64,000 nt of DNA from Methylovirgula sp. (GCF_037200945.1 NZ_JBBCGP010000001.1:558001-622000); one strand, 5' to 3'. Positions 9,043-18,530 are shown, counted from the first letter of the stretch. Notes: generated by a model from the letters alone, not told the origin. Made by a program: numbers and translations.

Positions 9043-9360
9043 ATGACCCCCAATAAAGAGAACAACGAAGACCGTGACGCGATTCTCGCGGCATTTTTGG
9101 ACGAATGCCCGGAGCCCTCCCCGGCGCAGATCGCGGAGTGGCGACAGCGTCACCCTCAGTTCGCCGCAGACATTATGAATCTTGCGGCGGACCTCTACGC
9201 TCTCGCAAACGCCCGCGAGAACCAGCCGATAGACCGGACGGTGGAAAGCGCACGCCGCGACGACGAGGCGGCTCTGGAGTCCTTTCAGAAAAAGCGGCGA
9301 CGCATCGAGGAGTGCCTGAACAACCCTGCGCTCGGACGCTATAAAAGCGGCGACGCGTAA
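9043..9360 (+). CDS. Small protein: free-standing copy of the ImmA/IrrE partner's N-terminal domain
   Basis: A 105-residue soluble, charged protein. Residues 11-50 (AILAAFLDECPEPSPAQIAE and onward) align nearly gap-free with the N-terminal domain of the XRE-ImmA/IrrE protein encoded convergently just downstream (VLSAFLEACPVPLPSEIAK). Shared signatures are an FL-x-x-CP motif, I-A-x-W-R, the P-x-FA-x-x-I-M segment and LAAD. The C-terminus is a Lys/Arg/Glu-rich helix. A clear Shine-Dalgarno, AAAGGAG, lies 7 bases before the ATG. It may bind the same target as the protease, for example as competitor or antidote; this is inference. Confidence 0.75.
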   Translation: MTPNKENNEDRDAILAAFLDECPEPSPAQIAEWRQRHPQFAADIMNLAADLYALANARENQPIDRTVESARRDDEAALESFQKKRRRIEECLNNPALGRYKSGDA

Positions 9361-9440
9361 GAGGCGACGGGCGTCACGGAGGCTGATCCCTAGGCTCCAT
9401 AAGCGCCTCTGTCCACATTGGTCGATTGCCCTCTCTTAAA

Positions 9441-10760
9441 CTATTCGGCTAGTCCGAGGGCACGCGCCTTTTGCCGTAATTCTTTGTATCTGGACGGCAT
9501 CTCCATGAAACCCTCGAGGCTCGCTTTGCCGTAGGCCGGGTCGGAATTGTGGAAAGACCTGAAAAGTTCTGCGAGCCGCTTGTCATCAATAAGCCCGGCG
9601 ATCCTGCATCGATTAGCAATCGCCTGCAGGCTGACACCATACTCTTCCTTCAAAGGGATGAGGGCTTGGATCGTGATATCGGCTGCATTTCGAAAGCGCC
9701 TCCGAACAATATCAGTAGGAATTAGGAACGCGCCCGCGAAGTGATCCGCGCTCGTTTCCGAAATGTCCGGAGCCAAAAGGTGCGCGAGTTCATGGGCGAG
9801 AGTGAATCGGCGGCGCTCGATTGGCCACCGCCGACCTACCACGATAACCTGCGTCTTCGGCCGATCGCCCTCATTGATCCGCATGGCGAAGCCATCGCCA
9901 TTGCCCATATCGAGAAGCAAGACTTTTGTTCCCCGATTTTCAAGCTCCAACGTAAGGCTTCTAATTGGCGCATCGCCCAGCCCCCACATCGACCGAACAT
10001 CCGTGGCAGCCTTCTCGGCCTCCTCCACGGTTCCCATCGATATAGTCCCTAGGGGTGCTATAACCCCGCCGAGTTTCTCTTCGAGCTGCAGACATTCCTG
10101 AGCGTAATCAATTGCTTGGATCTCAATCCAGCGGAGCTGCTGAGACGTCAATAGATGCCCGTTGCGTGGACTGACATCGATTAGATATAAGTCGCGCCTG
10201 TTGAAGAGATAGCCCTGAGAAACGGTGAGCACTCTCGACAACGCCGCGGTCATCTGATTGTCAGGATCGACGACGTCGTCTTCGAGCTCTCGTATGAATT
10301 CTGGGCTTCGTTCCAGAGCAAGCGCGGTGAGCACCGCACTCTCGCTAAGGCCCTGGCTCTCTCTGGCAGCTCTTAGCCGGGCACCAAACGTATTTTGCCA
10401 ATCACGCTCAATTGGACCGCTTTCGGATGCGCTTCGAGAAATCAAATCAACGAGGACGCCTTCCCCGCGGTCGCCAGAGCCACGTTGTTTTTGGGATAAT
10501 CTCTGCTCGGCTGCGCGCAGCGACTTGATGGCTATAGAGTACGCCTCTTCCTCAGACTTCTGCTTTTGCTCGGACAGCGGAACGATCTCCCGCTCATTCT
10601 GCAAGAAGATCATATCGGCTGCTAATTCCATTATTTCAGTAGCAAACTCCGGGTAGCGCACCCGCCACTTTGCGATTTCACTGGGAAGGGGAACGGGGCA
10701 GGCTTCAAGGAAAGCGGACAATACGGAGTCTTTGTCGCTCGAAATTAAGGTATCTGTCAT
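9441..10760 (-). CDS. XRE-type regulator with ImmA/IrrE zinc metallopeptidase domain
   Basis: About 439 residues in three parts. Residues 8-75 are a small helical domain that also exists as the separate gene at 9043. Residues about 105-180 form an XRE-like helix-turn-helix (FGARLRAARESQGLSESAV). The C-terminal half is an ImmA/IrrE peptidase with the zinc motif HELAHLL and a downstream Glu region (ETSADHFAGAFLIP). Such proteins typically cleave a repressor or antitoxin under stress. ATG 10760 (CAGG at -5) is chosen because an upstream in-frame start at 10817 would overlap the preceding gene. It follows the sigma-like gene by 32 bases, so the two probably form an operon. Confidence 0.85.
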   Translation of the reverse strand: MTDTLISSDKDSVLSAFLEACPVPLPSEIAKWRVRYPEFATEIMELAADMIFLQNEREIVPLSEQKQKSEEEAYSIAIKSLRAAEQRLSQKQRGSGDRGEGVLVDLISRSASESGPIERDWQNTFGARLRAARESQGLSESAVLTALALERSPEFIRELEDDVVDPDNQMTAALSRVLTVSQGYLFNRRDLYLIDVSPRNGHLLTSQQLRWIEIQAIDYAQECLQLEEKLGGVIAPLGTISMGTVEEAEKAATDVRSMWGLGDAPIRSLTLELENRGTKVLLLDMGNGDGFAMRINEGDRPKTQVIVVGRRWPIERRRFTLAHELAHLLAPDISETSADHFAGAFLIPTDIVRRRFRNAADITIQALIPLKEEYGVSLQAIANRCRIAGLIDDKRLAELFRSFHNSDPAYGKASLEGFMEMPSRYKELRQKARALGLAE

Positions 10761-10792
10761 ACGACCTGATCCATATCGAATTTTGAAGAGGT

Positions 10793-11431
10793 TTAAGTTA
10801 CGAAGGACTTTTGCCACCTTCTAACTTGGCGAACGCTCGCCCCTGTCGCTAACGCGATCTCATCTTGCGCATAGCCCCTGATCGTCATCTCGAGAGTCAG
10901 CCGGCGCCCCGCGTGCGCCTCCGCCTCCGTCATGTTTTCTAGATCGATAATCCAAATTAGGCGGTCCTCGTTTCGATCTGGGGATCCCCTGTGGTGACCT
11001 TTAGGACTGCCATCTAAATCGACTTCAAAATTCTCTCCTAAATCCTTTAGTGCTGTGTACCGCCGGTCGTACTGGAGCTGCTTTCGAAAAGCGTCCACGC
11101 ACCTGTTCTGAATCGTTCTTCGAAAATACGTCCTAAGCGACTGTCCGTCTTCGCTCTCCGGATCCAGCAACGCATCATGGATGCTATTTCGCGCCAGGTG
11201 TTTACTCTCGGCGACGCTGTTGCGGAGATCTCCATAACCCAAATTCTCCTCGAGCAATCGCTCAATTAGTAGAAGGATGTATTTTTCGATCTCCCGAACC
11301 ACCTTGGGATCGGACGATGGTGACCGTGTATCATAGACCGCGACAAATTCTTCCGGCCTAAATTCATGGATTGCTCGACGTGTGATTATGTCTCGCCAAG
11401 CGGCTACATTAGATAGTGGGGGTGCTGCCAT
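10793..11431 (-). CDS. Sigma-factor-like DNA-binding protein
   Basis: A protein of about 212 residues. The middle (RTYFRRTIQNRCVDAFRKQL) resembles sigma-70 region 2, and the C-terminus has a region-4-like helix-turn-helix, YAQDEIALATGASVRQVRRW. An acidic linker (GSPDRNEDRLIWIIDLENM) separates them. It probably acts as an ECF-like or phage-type transcription factor. It precedes the ImmA/IrrE gene on the same strand with a 32-base gap, which suggests control by proteolysis. The internal ATG at 11431 is preferred; an in-frame start at 11527 would add a low-complexity leader. Divergence from standard ECF factors makes the exact class uncertain. Confidence 0.65.
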   Translation of the reverse strand: MAAPPLSNVAAWRDIITRRAIHEFRPEEFVAVYDTRSPSSDPKVVREIEKYILLLIERLLEENLGYGDLRNSVAESKHLARNSIHDALLDPESEDGQSLRTYFRRTIQNRCVDAFRKQLQYDRRYTALKDLGENFEVDLDGSPKGHHRGSPDRNEDRLIWIIDLENMTEAEAHAGRRLTLEMTIRGYAQDEIALATGASVRQVRRWQKSFVT

Positions 11432-11897
11432 GGATCCAAGGCTTACGAAAAGTGGGGGGTGGTTTTGATGCGGTGGTTGTACTATGCGGCTGCATCGAGA
11501 ATGAGTGAACCGCTCTCTCGACGGCACGGGACGCTTTCACTCAAGCAGCATCGAACTTTCTCCAACCGCAAACCGAACGTTGCAGTTAAGCTCGCGAAGA
11601 TAAGAAAATGGCAAAGCATCGGCATCCTGAAACAGAGTAAGTATATCCTTTAGATCACGGCAGAGCGGATTGCTTGGGAAGACGAGCTGAAGTGTCATAG
11701 ACCGGCATGTAGGCTAAGAAAGACACGCGCAGGGGTCTTTCAAGAAAAAACATCCCATTATCCAAACGCACGGCCTCCCGAGCCACTTAAGTCAATTCGG
11801 TAGTTGGGCGCCTCCTCGGCAGCAGCTTTTTGGACGGACGGCTCACTGCACGTGGACTAAATTATATGATGCTGACACAGCGAACAGGTGAGGGAAT
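11432..11897. other. Intergenic stretch with no recognised gene
   Basis: About 470 bases between the sigma-like gene (leftward) and the membrane-protein gene (rightward). It should hold both divergent promoters. A short open frame at 11459-11653 shows no ribosome site or family resemblance. No hairpin or RNA gene was recognised. Confidence 0.5.
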
Positions 11898-12437
11898 ATG
11901 TTTGAAGGGTGGTCAGATTTTTATGTAATGATTGGCGGCGCAGCGGCTGCACTTATCGGCTTGCTGTTCATCGTGGCGACACTGAGCGCCGATAAGGATA
12001 TTGAGAATCCTTTACGCGGTTATTCTGTCTATGCGACTCCGACAGTATTTCATTTGGCTGTCGTTTTAATAATCAGCGCGATGGCGGTGGCTCCGCACTT
12101 GCCCCGGCTCATAGTCGCGATCATCGCCGCGGGCTGCGGAATAATCGGACTGATATACTCCGGCTGGGTCACTCGGCAGTTTATAAGCGAAGACCCACCG
12201 CCCGGCTTCGTGGCAGCCGATCTGTGGCTTTATGGGGTGCTGCCGATAACAATGTACCTGGGATTTGAAATAGTAGCCGCGTTAGTCGCTGTTCCGATGG
12301 ATGTAGCGCCTTATCTCTTCGCGTTGGCGACGATCGGCCTCCTGCTTATTGCGATAAATAATGCCTGGGATTTAGCTAGCTGGCTGTCTCATCCTACAAA
12401 GAAGATCGCTTCAAGAGGTCAACGGCGGGGAAAATGA
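11898..12437 (+). CDS. Multi-pass inner-membrane protein, unknown function
   Basis: A 179-residue integral membrane protein. The N-terminus MFEGWSDFYVMIGGAAAALIGLLFIVATLS is a first helix with small residues. Further hydrophobic segments lie at about residues 48-67, 70-90, 108-128 and 135-155, giving five or six helices. The C-terminus is basic (HPTKKIASRGQRRGK), suggesting it is cytoplasmic. A good ribosome site (GAGGGA) precedes ATG 11898. No family name could be assigned. It converges with the UvrA-like gene. Confidence 0.7.
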   Translation: MFEGWSDFYVMIGGAAAALIGLLFIVATLSADKDIENPLRGYSVYATPTVFHLAVVLIISAMAVAPHLPRLIVAIIAAGCGIIGLIYSGWVTRQFISEDPPPGFVAADLWLYGVLPITMYLGFEIVAALVAVPMDVAPYLFALATIGLLLIAINNAWDLASWLSHPTKKIASRGQRRGK

Positions 12438-12499
12438 AAAACTTCAGCGCTTCGTCGATTAGCTTAATCGCGGTCTTCGCCGTTTACAGACTGCAAATT

Positions 12500-15049
12500 T
12501 CAATTCTGGACCTTCGAACTTAAGCGAGCAAGATAAGGGGCGGTTTGACTATGGGAGCTTGTCGCAACTTCGACAGGTGGCCCCACCGCCACCAGTTTCC
12601 CTCCTTCGTCGCCCGCGCCGGGTCCCATATCGATCACCCAGTCAGACGCGGCCACGACATGCATGTCATGCTCGACAACGATCACGGTGTTTCCGGATTG
12701 CACGAGGCCGTCCAGTTGCTTCATTAGCTTCTCGACGTCCGAAGGATGCAATCCAGTCGTTGGCTCATCAAGGATATACAACGTATCTCCGCGTTGCATT
12801 CGCTGCAGTTCCGTCGCGAGCTTGATCCTCTGAGCCTCACCGCCGGAGAGTTCGGTGGCAGGCTGACCGAGACGGACATAGCCCAAACCAACCTCCCTAA
12901 CGACGCCCAATGAACGACACAACGCGATGTCGTCTGCGAAAAACTCGTAAGCATCATCGACCGTCATTGCGAGCACGTCAGCGATCGACTTGTCTCGAAG
13001 TTTGATCTCAAGTGTTTTATCGTTATAGCGCGCACCATGACAGGTCGGACACGGCGCGTAGACACTCGGAAGAAAAAGCAGTTCGACGCAGACGTAGCCT
13101 TCTCCTTGGCAAGTCGGACAGCGTCCTTTGGCTACATTAAACGAAAATCGACCCGCATCATAGCGACGGGCACGCGCACCTTTGGTCGCTGCAAACAGTT
13201 TGCGAACTTGATCGAACAAGCCGGTGTAGGTGGCGAGATTGGAACGAGGTGTCCGTCCGATCGGTTTCTGATCGACTATGACAAGGCGTCGCACTTTGTC
13301 CATGCCCTCTACAATCTCGCCGCGAGAGGTCTCAATTGCCGAGTGCTCAGGCTCTTCGGCGCCGTCGATCGAGGGCTCGACGGAATGACCGAGTTTTTCC
13401 GCGACCGTTTCCACGAGAAATTGGCTCACCAAACTTGATTTGCCCGATCCAGAAACACCCGTCACGCTTATGAATACGCCGAGCGGCACATCAACATCCA
13501 AGCCATTTAGATTGTTGCGCGTGACATCGCGCAGGCGCAGCCATCCCTTTGGCGTGCGGGGTGTCCTGGCCGCTGGACCGTTCTTCTCGAAGAGGTAGCG
13601 CCGCGTTTGCGAACGCTCCACATGCCGCAACCCGTTCGGCGGACCGTTATAAAGAACAAACCCGCCCTGCTCTCCGGCATCCGGGCCGATATCGACGATC
13701 CAGTCCGCGTGGCGGATCACATCGAGTTCGTGCTCGACGACGAAGAGTGAGTTACCTGAGGCTTTCAACCTGTCGAGAGCCCTTAAGAGGGCCTCGGTGT
13801 CGGCAGGATGAAGACCGGCGGACGGCTCATCAAGCACATAAACGACGCCAAACAGATTGGAGTGGACTTGCGTCGCGAGGCGCAGCCGCTGAAGCTCGCC
13901 GGGTGAAAGCGTTGGCGTACTGCGCTCGAGCGTGAGATAGCCGAGGCCGAGATCCAAGAGCACATCAAGACGCGCCGTGAAATCCTGGGCAATTCGCCGA
14001 ACGACGATCGCCTTCTCGGGATGCAGTGCCTCATCCTTTCGGGATGAGCCCCGACCGATTGCATAGGGACGAAAGAGATTTGCTAATCGCTTGAGCGGCA
14101 CTCGCGAAATCTCGGCAATGTCCATTTCGGCAAATTTCACGGACAAGGATTCACGACGAAGGCGCTTGCCGTGACAAAGAGGACACTCGCCGACTAGCAT
14201 GTACCGGGCGACACGCTTTTTCATCATAGCGCTTTGTGAATTCGCAAAGGTCTGCATTACGTAACGTTGAGCGCTCGTAAAAGTACCCTGGTAACTCGGC
14301 TCCTCCTTTCGTTTCAATGCCCGCTGAACTTCCGTGGCGTTATAGCCGGCATAGACCGGTACCGTGGGCTGCTCATCGGTAAACAGAATCCAGTCGCGGT
14401 CCTTTTTCGGCAGATCGCGCCATGGACGATCAATATCGTAGCCGAGCGTCACTAGGATATCGCGCAGGTTTTGGCCTTGCCATGCGCTCGGCCACGCCGC
14501 GACCGCTCGCTCACGGATCGTCAGCGAATCGTCGGGAACCATGGATTTCTCGGTCACCTGATATATGCTTCCGAGGCCATGGCACTCGGGACACGCGCCC
14601 TCAGCAGTGTTCGCAGAAAATGATTCCGCGTAAAGCAGTTTTTGGCCCCGTGGGTAGTCGCCCGCACGCGAATAAAGCATCCGCAGGAGATTGGAGAGCG
14701 TCGTGACACTGCCGACGGACGATCGTGCAGTCGGTGCGCCCCCCTGCTGCTGCAGCGCCACCGCCGGCGGCAACCCGTCGATTTGATCCACCTCCGGAAT
14801 TGCCATCTGATGGAAGAGTCGCCGCGCATAAGGTGACACCGACTCGAGATATCGCCTTTGCGCCTCCGCGTAGAGAGTCCCGAACGCCAGCGAGGACTTA
14901 CCGGATCCCGACACTCCCGTGAAAACCACGAGGGCATCCCTTGGAATGTCCAGGGAAATATTCTTGAGATTGTGCTCGCGGGCACCGCGCACCTGTACGA
15001 AGCCTTTGGCTTGAAAGGCGGAAGCGTTTGGAGAGGTTTCCTTGGCCAT
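12500..15049 (-). CDS. uvrA: UvrA-like excinuclease ABC ATPase
   Basis: About 849 residues, shorter than housekeeping UvrA (about 940), consistent with the UvrA2/drug-resistance-type paralogues. It has two ABC ATPase halves. The first Walker A is GVSGSGKSSLAFGTLYAEAQ with LSPGELQRLRLA and VYVLDEPSAGLHP. The second is GVSGSGKSSLVSQF with LSGGEAQRIKLA and LYILDEPTTGLHP. Zinc-binding CPECHGLG, CPLCHGKRL, CPTCQGEG and CPTCHGARY modules are present. It would recognise damaged or drug-modified DNA. ATG 15049 is preferred over GTG 15073, with AGGAG about 13 bases upstream. It stands alone, so a host uvrA elsewhere is expected. Confidence 0.92.
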   Translation of the reverse strand: MAKETSPNASAFQAKGFVQVRGAREHNLKNISLDIPRDALVVFTGVSGSGKSSLAFGTLYAEAQRRYLESVSPYARRLFHQMAIPEVDQIDGLPPAVALQQQGGAPTARSSVGSVTTLSNLLRMLYSRAGDYPRGQKLLYAESFSANTAEGACPECHGLGSIYQVTEKSMVPDDSLTIRERAVAAWPSAWQGQNLRDILVTLGYDIDRPWRDLPKKDRDWILFTDEQPTVPVYAGYNATEVQRALKRKEEPSYQGTFTSAQRYVMQTFANSQSAMMKKRVARYMLVGECPLCHGKRLRRESLSVKFAEMDIAEISRVPLKRLANLFRPYAIGRGSSRKDEALHPEKAIVVRRIAQDFTARLDVLLDLGLGYLTLERSTPTLSPGELQRLRLATQVHSNLFGVVYVLDEPSAGLHPADTEALLRALDRLKASGNSLFVVEHELDVIRHADWIVDIGPDAGEQGGFVLYNGPPNGLRHVERSQTRRYLFEKNGPAARTPRTPKGWLRLRDVTRNNLNGLDVDVPLGVFISVTGVSGSGKSSLVSQFLVETVAEKLGHSVEPSIDGAEEPEHSAIETSRGEIVEGMDKVRRLVIVDQKPIGRTPRSNLATYTGLFDQVRKLFAATKGARARRYDAGRFSFNVAKGRCPTCQGEGYVCVELLFLPSVYAPCPTCHGARYNDKTLEIKLRDKSIADVLAMTVDDAYEFFADDIALCRSLGVVREVGLGYVRLGQPATELSGGEAQRIKLATELQRMQRGDTLYILDEPTTGLHPSDVEKLMKQLDGLVQSGNTVIVVEHDMHVVAASDWVIDMGPGAGDEGGKLVAVGPPVEVATSSHSQTAPYLARLSSKVQN

Positions 15050-15295
15050 CGTGGTTATGGATCTCCTAAGCACGAATTAAGGCGCGTTCCAAACCTCGCT
15101 CAGACGGTGGATAGGATGTTGATCGGGCGCATGCCCTGAGTCTATTCTCAATTCGAGGAACCTAGAACGTCCCCCAATGACTCTTGTGCCGACGCTCGAT
15201 CATCGACCGCGCTACCACACCGCCGTCACATGGTACCAGCGCGATTGATATTGCGAGTTCAAGCTGCTCTCAGAGAAAACCTTTACAATAAATCA

Positions 15296-16216
15296 TCAAG
15301 GCACGAGCACAATCTTGCCGCGCGTGTGACGCCGTGCGAGATCGCGATAGGCCTCGCGCACTTCGTCCAGGGGATAGGCCTTGGCGATCGGAATCTCTAG
15401 CCGCCCAGCGTCTATCAGGCCGGCTAGTTCCGCGAGCACTTGGGCGTGCGCCGCCGCGCTGTTGGCATCGGTCTTGACGCCGTACTTCGCGGCGGCCGCA
15501 AAATCGATAATCGTGTCGATTCGATCGGGCGCGACGCCGAGTTGGAGCGCCAGCTCGACATAGCCGCCGCCAAAGGTGTCAATGAAGGCATCCACCTTTT
15601 TGCCGGCCGCAGCGCGAATCCGTTCCGCGACGCCATCTCCGTAGGCGACAGGAATCACGCCGTGATCTCTAAGCCAGGCATGGTTCTCGGTGCCCGCAAG
15701 ACCCAGAACCTTGGCGCCTGCAATCCTGGCCAATTGAACAGCAATCGACCCCACACCGCCTGCGGCGCCGGAGACCACCACGGTGTCGCCTGTCTTCAGA
15801 GAAACCGCGCGCACGGCGGCATAAGCGGTCGTCCCAGCGACAAACAAAGCACCCGCCTGCTCCCATGAGACATGCGCCGGGCGAGGGACGATATGGTCGG
15901 CGTCCACGACGACCAGTTCGGCTTGGCTAGCACGATTATTGGTGAACCCGATAATCTCGTCGCCGACTGCGACATTCTTGACGGCGCTGCCGACTTCCTC
16001 GACGACACCGGCAAGGTCGCTGCCCTGGCCCGACGGAAACGTCGCGGGCCATCGTTCGGCAAAAGCGCCTTCGCGAATGGAGGCCTCGCCCGGATTGATA
16101 CCGGCAGCCTTGACTCGGACGAGGACCTGATCAGGCCCGGGCGCCGGGCGGTCGACCTCCACAACATGCAGGACGTCGACACCACCGTATTTATCGAATC
16201 TCACAGCGCGAGGCAT
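15296..16216 (-). CDS. NADP-dependent zinc-type alcohol dehydrogenase-like oxidoreductase (quinone reductase family)
   Basis: A 306-residue medium-chain dehydrogenase/reductase without the structural zinc lobe. It has the N-terminal GroES-like domain (VRVKAAGINPGEASIREG) and a Rossmann domain with VVVSGAAGGVGSIAVQLA, and ends with the RRHTRGKIVLVP motif typical of NADPH:quinone oxidoreductase-like proteins. It reduces quinones or enals in the cytoplasm. It is followed 27 bases on by a hydrolase gene on the same strand order, suggesting a stress or detoxification cluster with the two chloroperoxidase-like genes. Confidence 0.88.
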   Translation of the reverse strand: MPRAVRFDKYGGVDVLHVVEVDRPAPGPDQVLVRVKAAGINPGEASIREGAFAERWPATFPSGQGSDLAGVVEEVGSAVKNVAVGDEIIGFTNNRASQAELVVVDADHIVPRPAHVSWEQAGALFVAGTTAYAAVRAVSLKTGDTVVVSGAAGGVGSIAVQLARIAGAKVLGLAGTENHAWLRDHGVIPVAYGDGVAERIRAAAGKKVDAFIDTFGGGYVELALQLGVAPDRIDTIIDFAAAAKYGVKTDANSAAAHAQVLAELAGLIDAGRLEIPIAKAYPLDEVREAYRDLARRHTRGKIVLVP

Positions 16217-16242
16217 GGAATTTTCCTTCAGATTTTGCGCCT

Positions 16243-17196
16243 TCAGTTTTGGACGAAAGCCAGGAGATCGGGGTTAATGACATCGCCATGGACGGTGAAC
16301 ATTCCGTGGGAATACCCCTTATAGACCTTGAGTTTCGCCCCTCTGACGAGTTTAGCCGATAGCACGCCTGAATCGCCGATCGGCGCTATTTGGTCGTCGT
16401 CGCCGTGCATCACAAGTGTTGGAACATCGATGGCTTTGAGGTCCGCGGTGAAGTCTGTCTCGGAGAAAGCCTTGATACATTCATACTGGGCATTAGCCGC
16501 ACCCATCATGCCCTGGCGCCAAAAGTTGTCGACGACACCGTCCAAGGTTTTGGCGTTCGGGCGGTTGAAGCCGTAGACCGGCATCGGAAGATCGCGATAG
16601 AACTGGGCGCGGTTTGCAGCAAGCTGCTTTCGCAAGTCATCGAAGACTGCGATGGGCGTACCGCCAGGATTCCCGCCGCTCTTCACCATAATCGGCGTAA
16701 CAGCGCTGAGAAGTACCGCTTTGGCGACGCGCCCCCTGCCGTGACGCGCGACGTAACGAGCTACCTCGCCACCACCTGTGGAGTGACCGATATGGATGGC
16801 ATCCCTTAGCCCCAGTGCAGCAGTGAGTTCCGCGACGTCCGAAACATATGTGTCCATATCGTGGCCGCCCGAGGTCTGGCTGGACCGGCCATGCCCCCTG
16901 CGATCATGGGCAATCACGCGGTAGCCGTGCCGCAGGAAGAGCAGCATTTGCGCGTCCCAGTCGTCCGCGCTGACCGGCCAGCCATGGTGAAACACGACAG
17001 GCCGGCCGCGACCCCAATCCTTGTAGAAGATCTCCGTTCCGTCCTTGGTCTTGAATAGCTTTCCCGCTTCCGGAATTGCGGCAAGTGCCGGATTAAGCTG
17101 TAGGCCAACCAGTGCGCCGGCGGCGGCTACGCCCCCAGCGCCAATCACAAAGTCCCTTCGTGACGCAAGCAGGAGGGCCGAGTCTTTTCTAAGCAT
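16243..17196 (-). CDS. Tat-exported alpha/beta hydrolase, non-heme chloroperoxidase-like
   Basis: About 317 residues. A twin-arginine signal (ASRRDFVIGAGGVAAAGAL) directs it to the periplasm. The mature enzyme is an alpha/beta hydrolase of the cofactor-free haloperoxidase group: VFHHGWPVSADDWDAQM near the oxyanion hole, nucleophile elbow GHSTGG with catalytic Ser, a late Asp in LVMHGDDDQIAPI, and a His in YKGYSHGMFTVHGD. It is a close paralogue of the next gene, which lacks the signal, so a tandem duplication with divergence of location is likely. ATG 17196 directly follows an in-frame TTG. Confidence 0.9.
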   Translation of the reverse strand: MLRKDSALLLASRRDFVIGAGGVAAAGALVGLQLNPALAAIPEAGKLFKTKDGTEIFYKDWGRGRPVVFHHGWPVSADDWDAQMLLFLRHGYRVIAHDRRGHGRSSQTSGGHDMDTYVSDVAELTAALGLRDAIHIGHSTGGGEVARYVARHGRGRVAKAVLLSAVTPIMVKSGGNPGGTPIAVFDDLRKQLAANRAQFYRDLPMPVYGFNRPNAKTLDGVVDNFWRQGMMGAANAQYECIKAFSETDFTADLKAIDVPTLVMHGDDDQIAPIGDSGVLSAKLVRGAKLKVYKGYSHGMFTVHGDVINPDLLAFVQN

Positions 17197-17258
17197 CAAG
17201 ATGTCTTTCAGCTCGAATCGGCCGGCGTGACAGGAGTGTTCGCGCCGGCCGGGTGCCC

Positions 17259-18080
17259 TCAGTCCTTGATGAAGGCCAACAGGTCCGGGTTGATCACGTC
17301 GGCATGAACCGTGAGCATGCCGTGCGGATATCCGGGATAGACCTTTAGAGTTGAGTTCTTCACCAGCTTTGCCTGGAGCAGGACGGCATCCATGTAGGGC
17401 ACGATCTGGTCGTCATCACCCTGGGTCACGAGGGTCGGAACCTCGATCGCCTTCAGATCCTCCGTCTGATCTGTCTCCGAGAAGGCCTTGATCCCTTCAT
17501 AATGGGCATTGGCAGCACCCATCATCCCCTGGCGCCACCAATTATCGACGACGCCTTCGATGACCTTCGCGCCGGTTCGGTTGAAACCGTAGAACGGGAT
17601 TGGAAGTTCGCGATAGAATTGTGACCGGTTAGCAGCAAGCTGCGCGCGCAGTCCATCGAATACTGAAACAGGGGTCCCGTCCGGATTCTTATCCGTCTTG
17701 AGCATCAATGGCGGCACTGAGCTGACGAGGATCGCTTTGGCGACGCGGCCCTTGCCGTAACGCGCGACATAACGGGCGACCTCGCCGCCGCCGGTGGAAT
17801 GACCGATGTGGATCGCATTCGTGAGATCCAAAGCATCGACGACCGCCGCGGCATCCGCGGCATACGTGTCCATGTCGTGGCCAGCCGCGGTCTGAGCGGA
17901 GCGCCCATGGCCGCGACGGTCATGGGCGATGACCCGGTAGCCGTGCTGCAAGAAGAACAGCATCTGGGCGTCCCAATCGTCCGCGCTTAAAGGCCAGCCG
18001 TGATGAAAGACGACCGGCTGGCCTGAGCCCCAGTCCTTATAGAAAATCTCGGTTCCGTCTTTGGTTTTGACGAAAGGCAT
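17259..18080 (-). CDS. Cytoplasmic alpha/beta hydrolase, non-heme chloroperoxidase-like
   Basis: A 273-residue alpha/beta hydrolase, the standard length for bacterial non-heme chloroperoxidases. It shows VFHHGWPLSADDWDAQM, nucleophile GHSTGG, acid LVTQGDDDQIVPY and His in YPGYPHGMLTVHAD. No signal peptide: the protein begins directly with MPFVKTKDGTEIFYKDWG. GGAG lies a few bases upstream of ATG 18080. It shares most of its sequence with the exported paralogue at 16243. The natural reaction is probably perhydrolysis or ester hydrolysis rather than halogenation; this is family knowledge. Confidence 0.92.
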   Translation of the reverse strand: MPFVKTKDGTEIFYKDWGSGQPVVFHHGWPLSADDWDAQMLFFLQHGYRVIAHDRRGHGRSAQTAAGHDMDTYAADAAAVVDALDLTNAIHIGHSTGGGEVARYVARYGKGRVAKAILVSSVPPLMLKTDKNPDGTPVSVFDGLRAQLAANRSQFYRELPIPFYGFNRTGAKVIEGVVDNWWRQGMMGAANAHYEGIKAFSETDQTEDLKAIEVPTLVTQGDDDQIVPYMDAVLLQAKLVKNSTLKVYPGYPHGMLTVHADVINPDLLAFIKD

Positions 18081-18530
18081 ATGTTTCTCCGATTACATCA
18101 AGTGCTGTGAAGAGGAGTGAAGGCGGAGCGCACGTCGGCTCTCGGCAAACCGAAGATGTCATATTCCAAAGCCCGTCGCTATCAGGGCCGTGGGGTGCCC
18201 GCACATTCATGACGAAGGGCAAGTAGTCGTCAGTCTGATTCTGGCAGGGCCACCGATTCCAAGACACACCCTCCGTGCAATTGTAGCGAACGAAGACGTC
18301 ATATCGCTTCCAAATTCGGTCGCAGAATTGTTCGATCGCACGATGGCATGTGGTATGCGACCATCCTCGCCGAAAATGATTTGCGTGCGATACGCAAGCG
18401 GATAACCGTTTTTGGAAGCCGCCGAAGACCCACGGGGTATAGGTCGGCGCACGTCTGAACAGATGGAACAATCTCGTCGATCGGATGTCCCTCTCGCAAT
18501 GAAGACGCTTCCAGAGATGGAGATACAGTA
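18081..18530. other. Intergenic stretch, no recognised gene
   Basis: About 450 bases upstream of both the chloroperoxidase gene (leftward) and the gene at 18531 (rightward). Open frames here have atypical composition (Cys/Arg/Ser-rich) and no plausible start. It should contain divergent promoters; no operator repeat was recognised. Confidence 0.5.

Noticed and set aside
10700..10725. AAAGCGGACA resembling an inverted TnsB-site motif
   Set aside because: It lies within the coding sequence of the ImmA/IrrE gene, matches only about 10 bases, and is 16 kb left of the element.
12456..12470. Perfect CGATTA-GCT-TAATCG hairpin between two convergent genes
   Set aside because: Short AT-containing stem and no T tract; it could act as a terminator but cannot be supported.
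18190..18405. Open frame between the chloroperoxidase gene and the gene at 18531
   Set aside because: No ribosome site, no protein-like pattern, and stop-rich surroundings; treated as intergenic.
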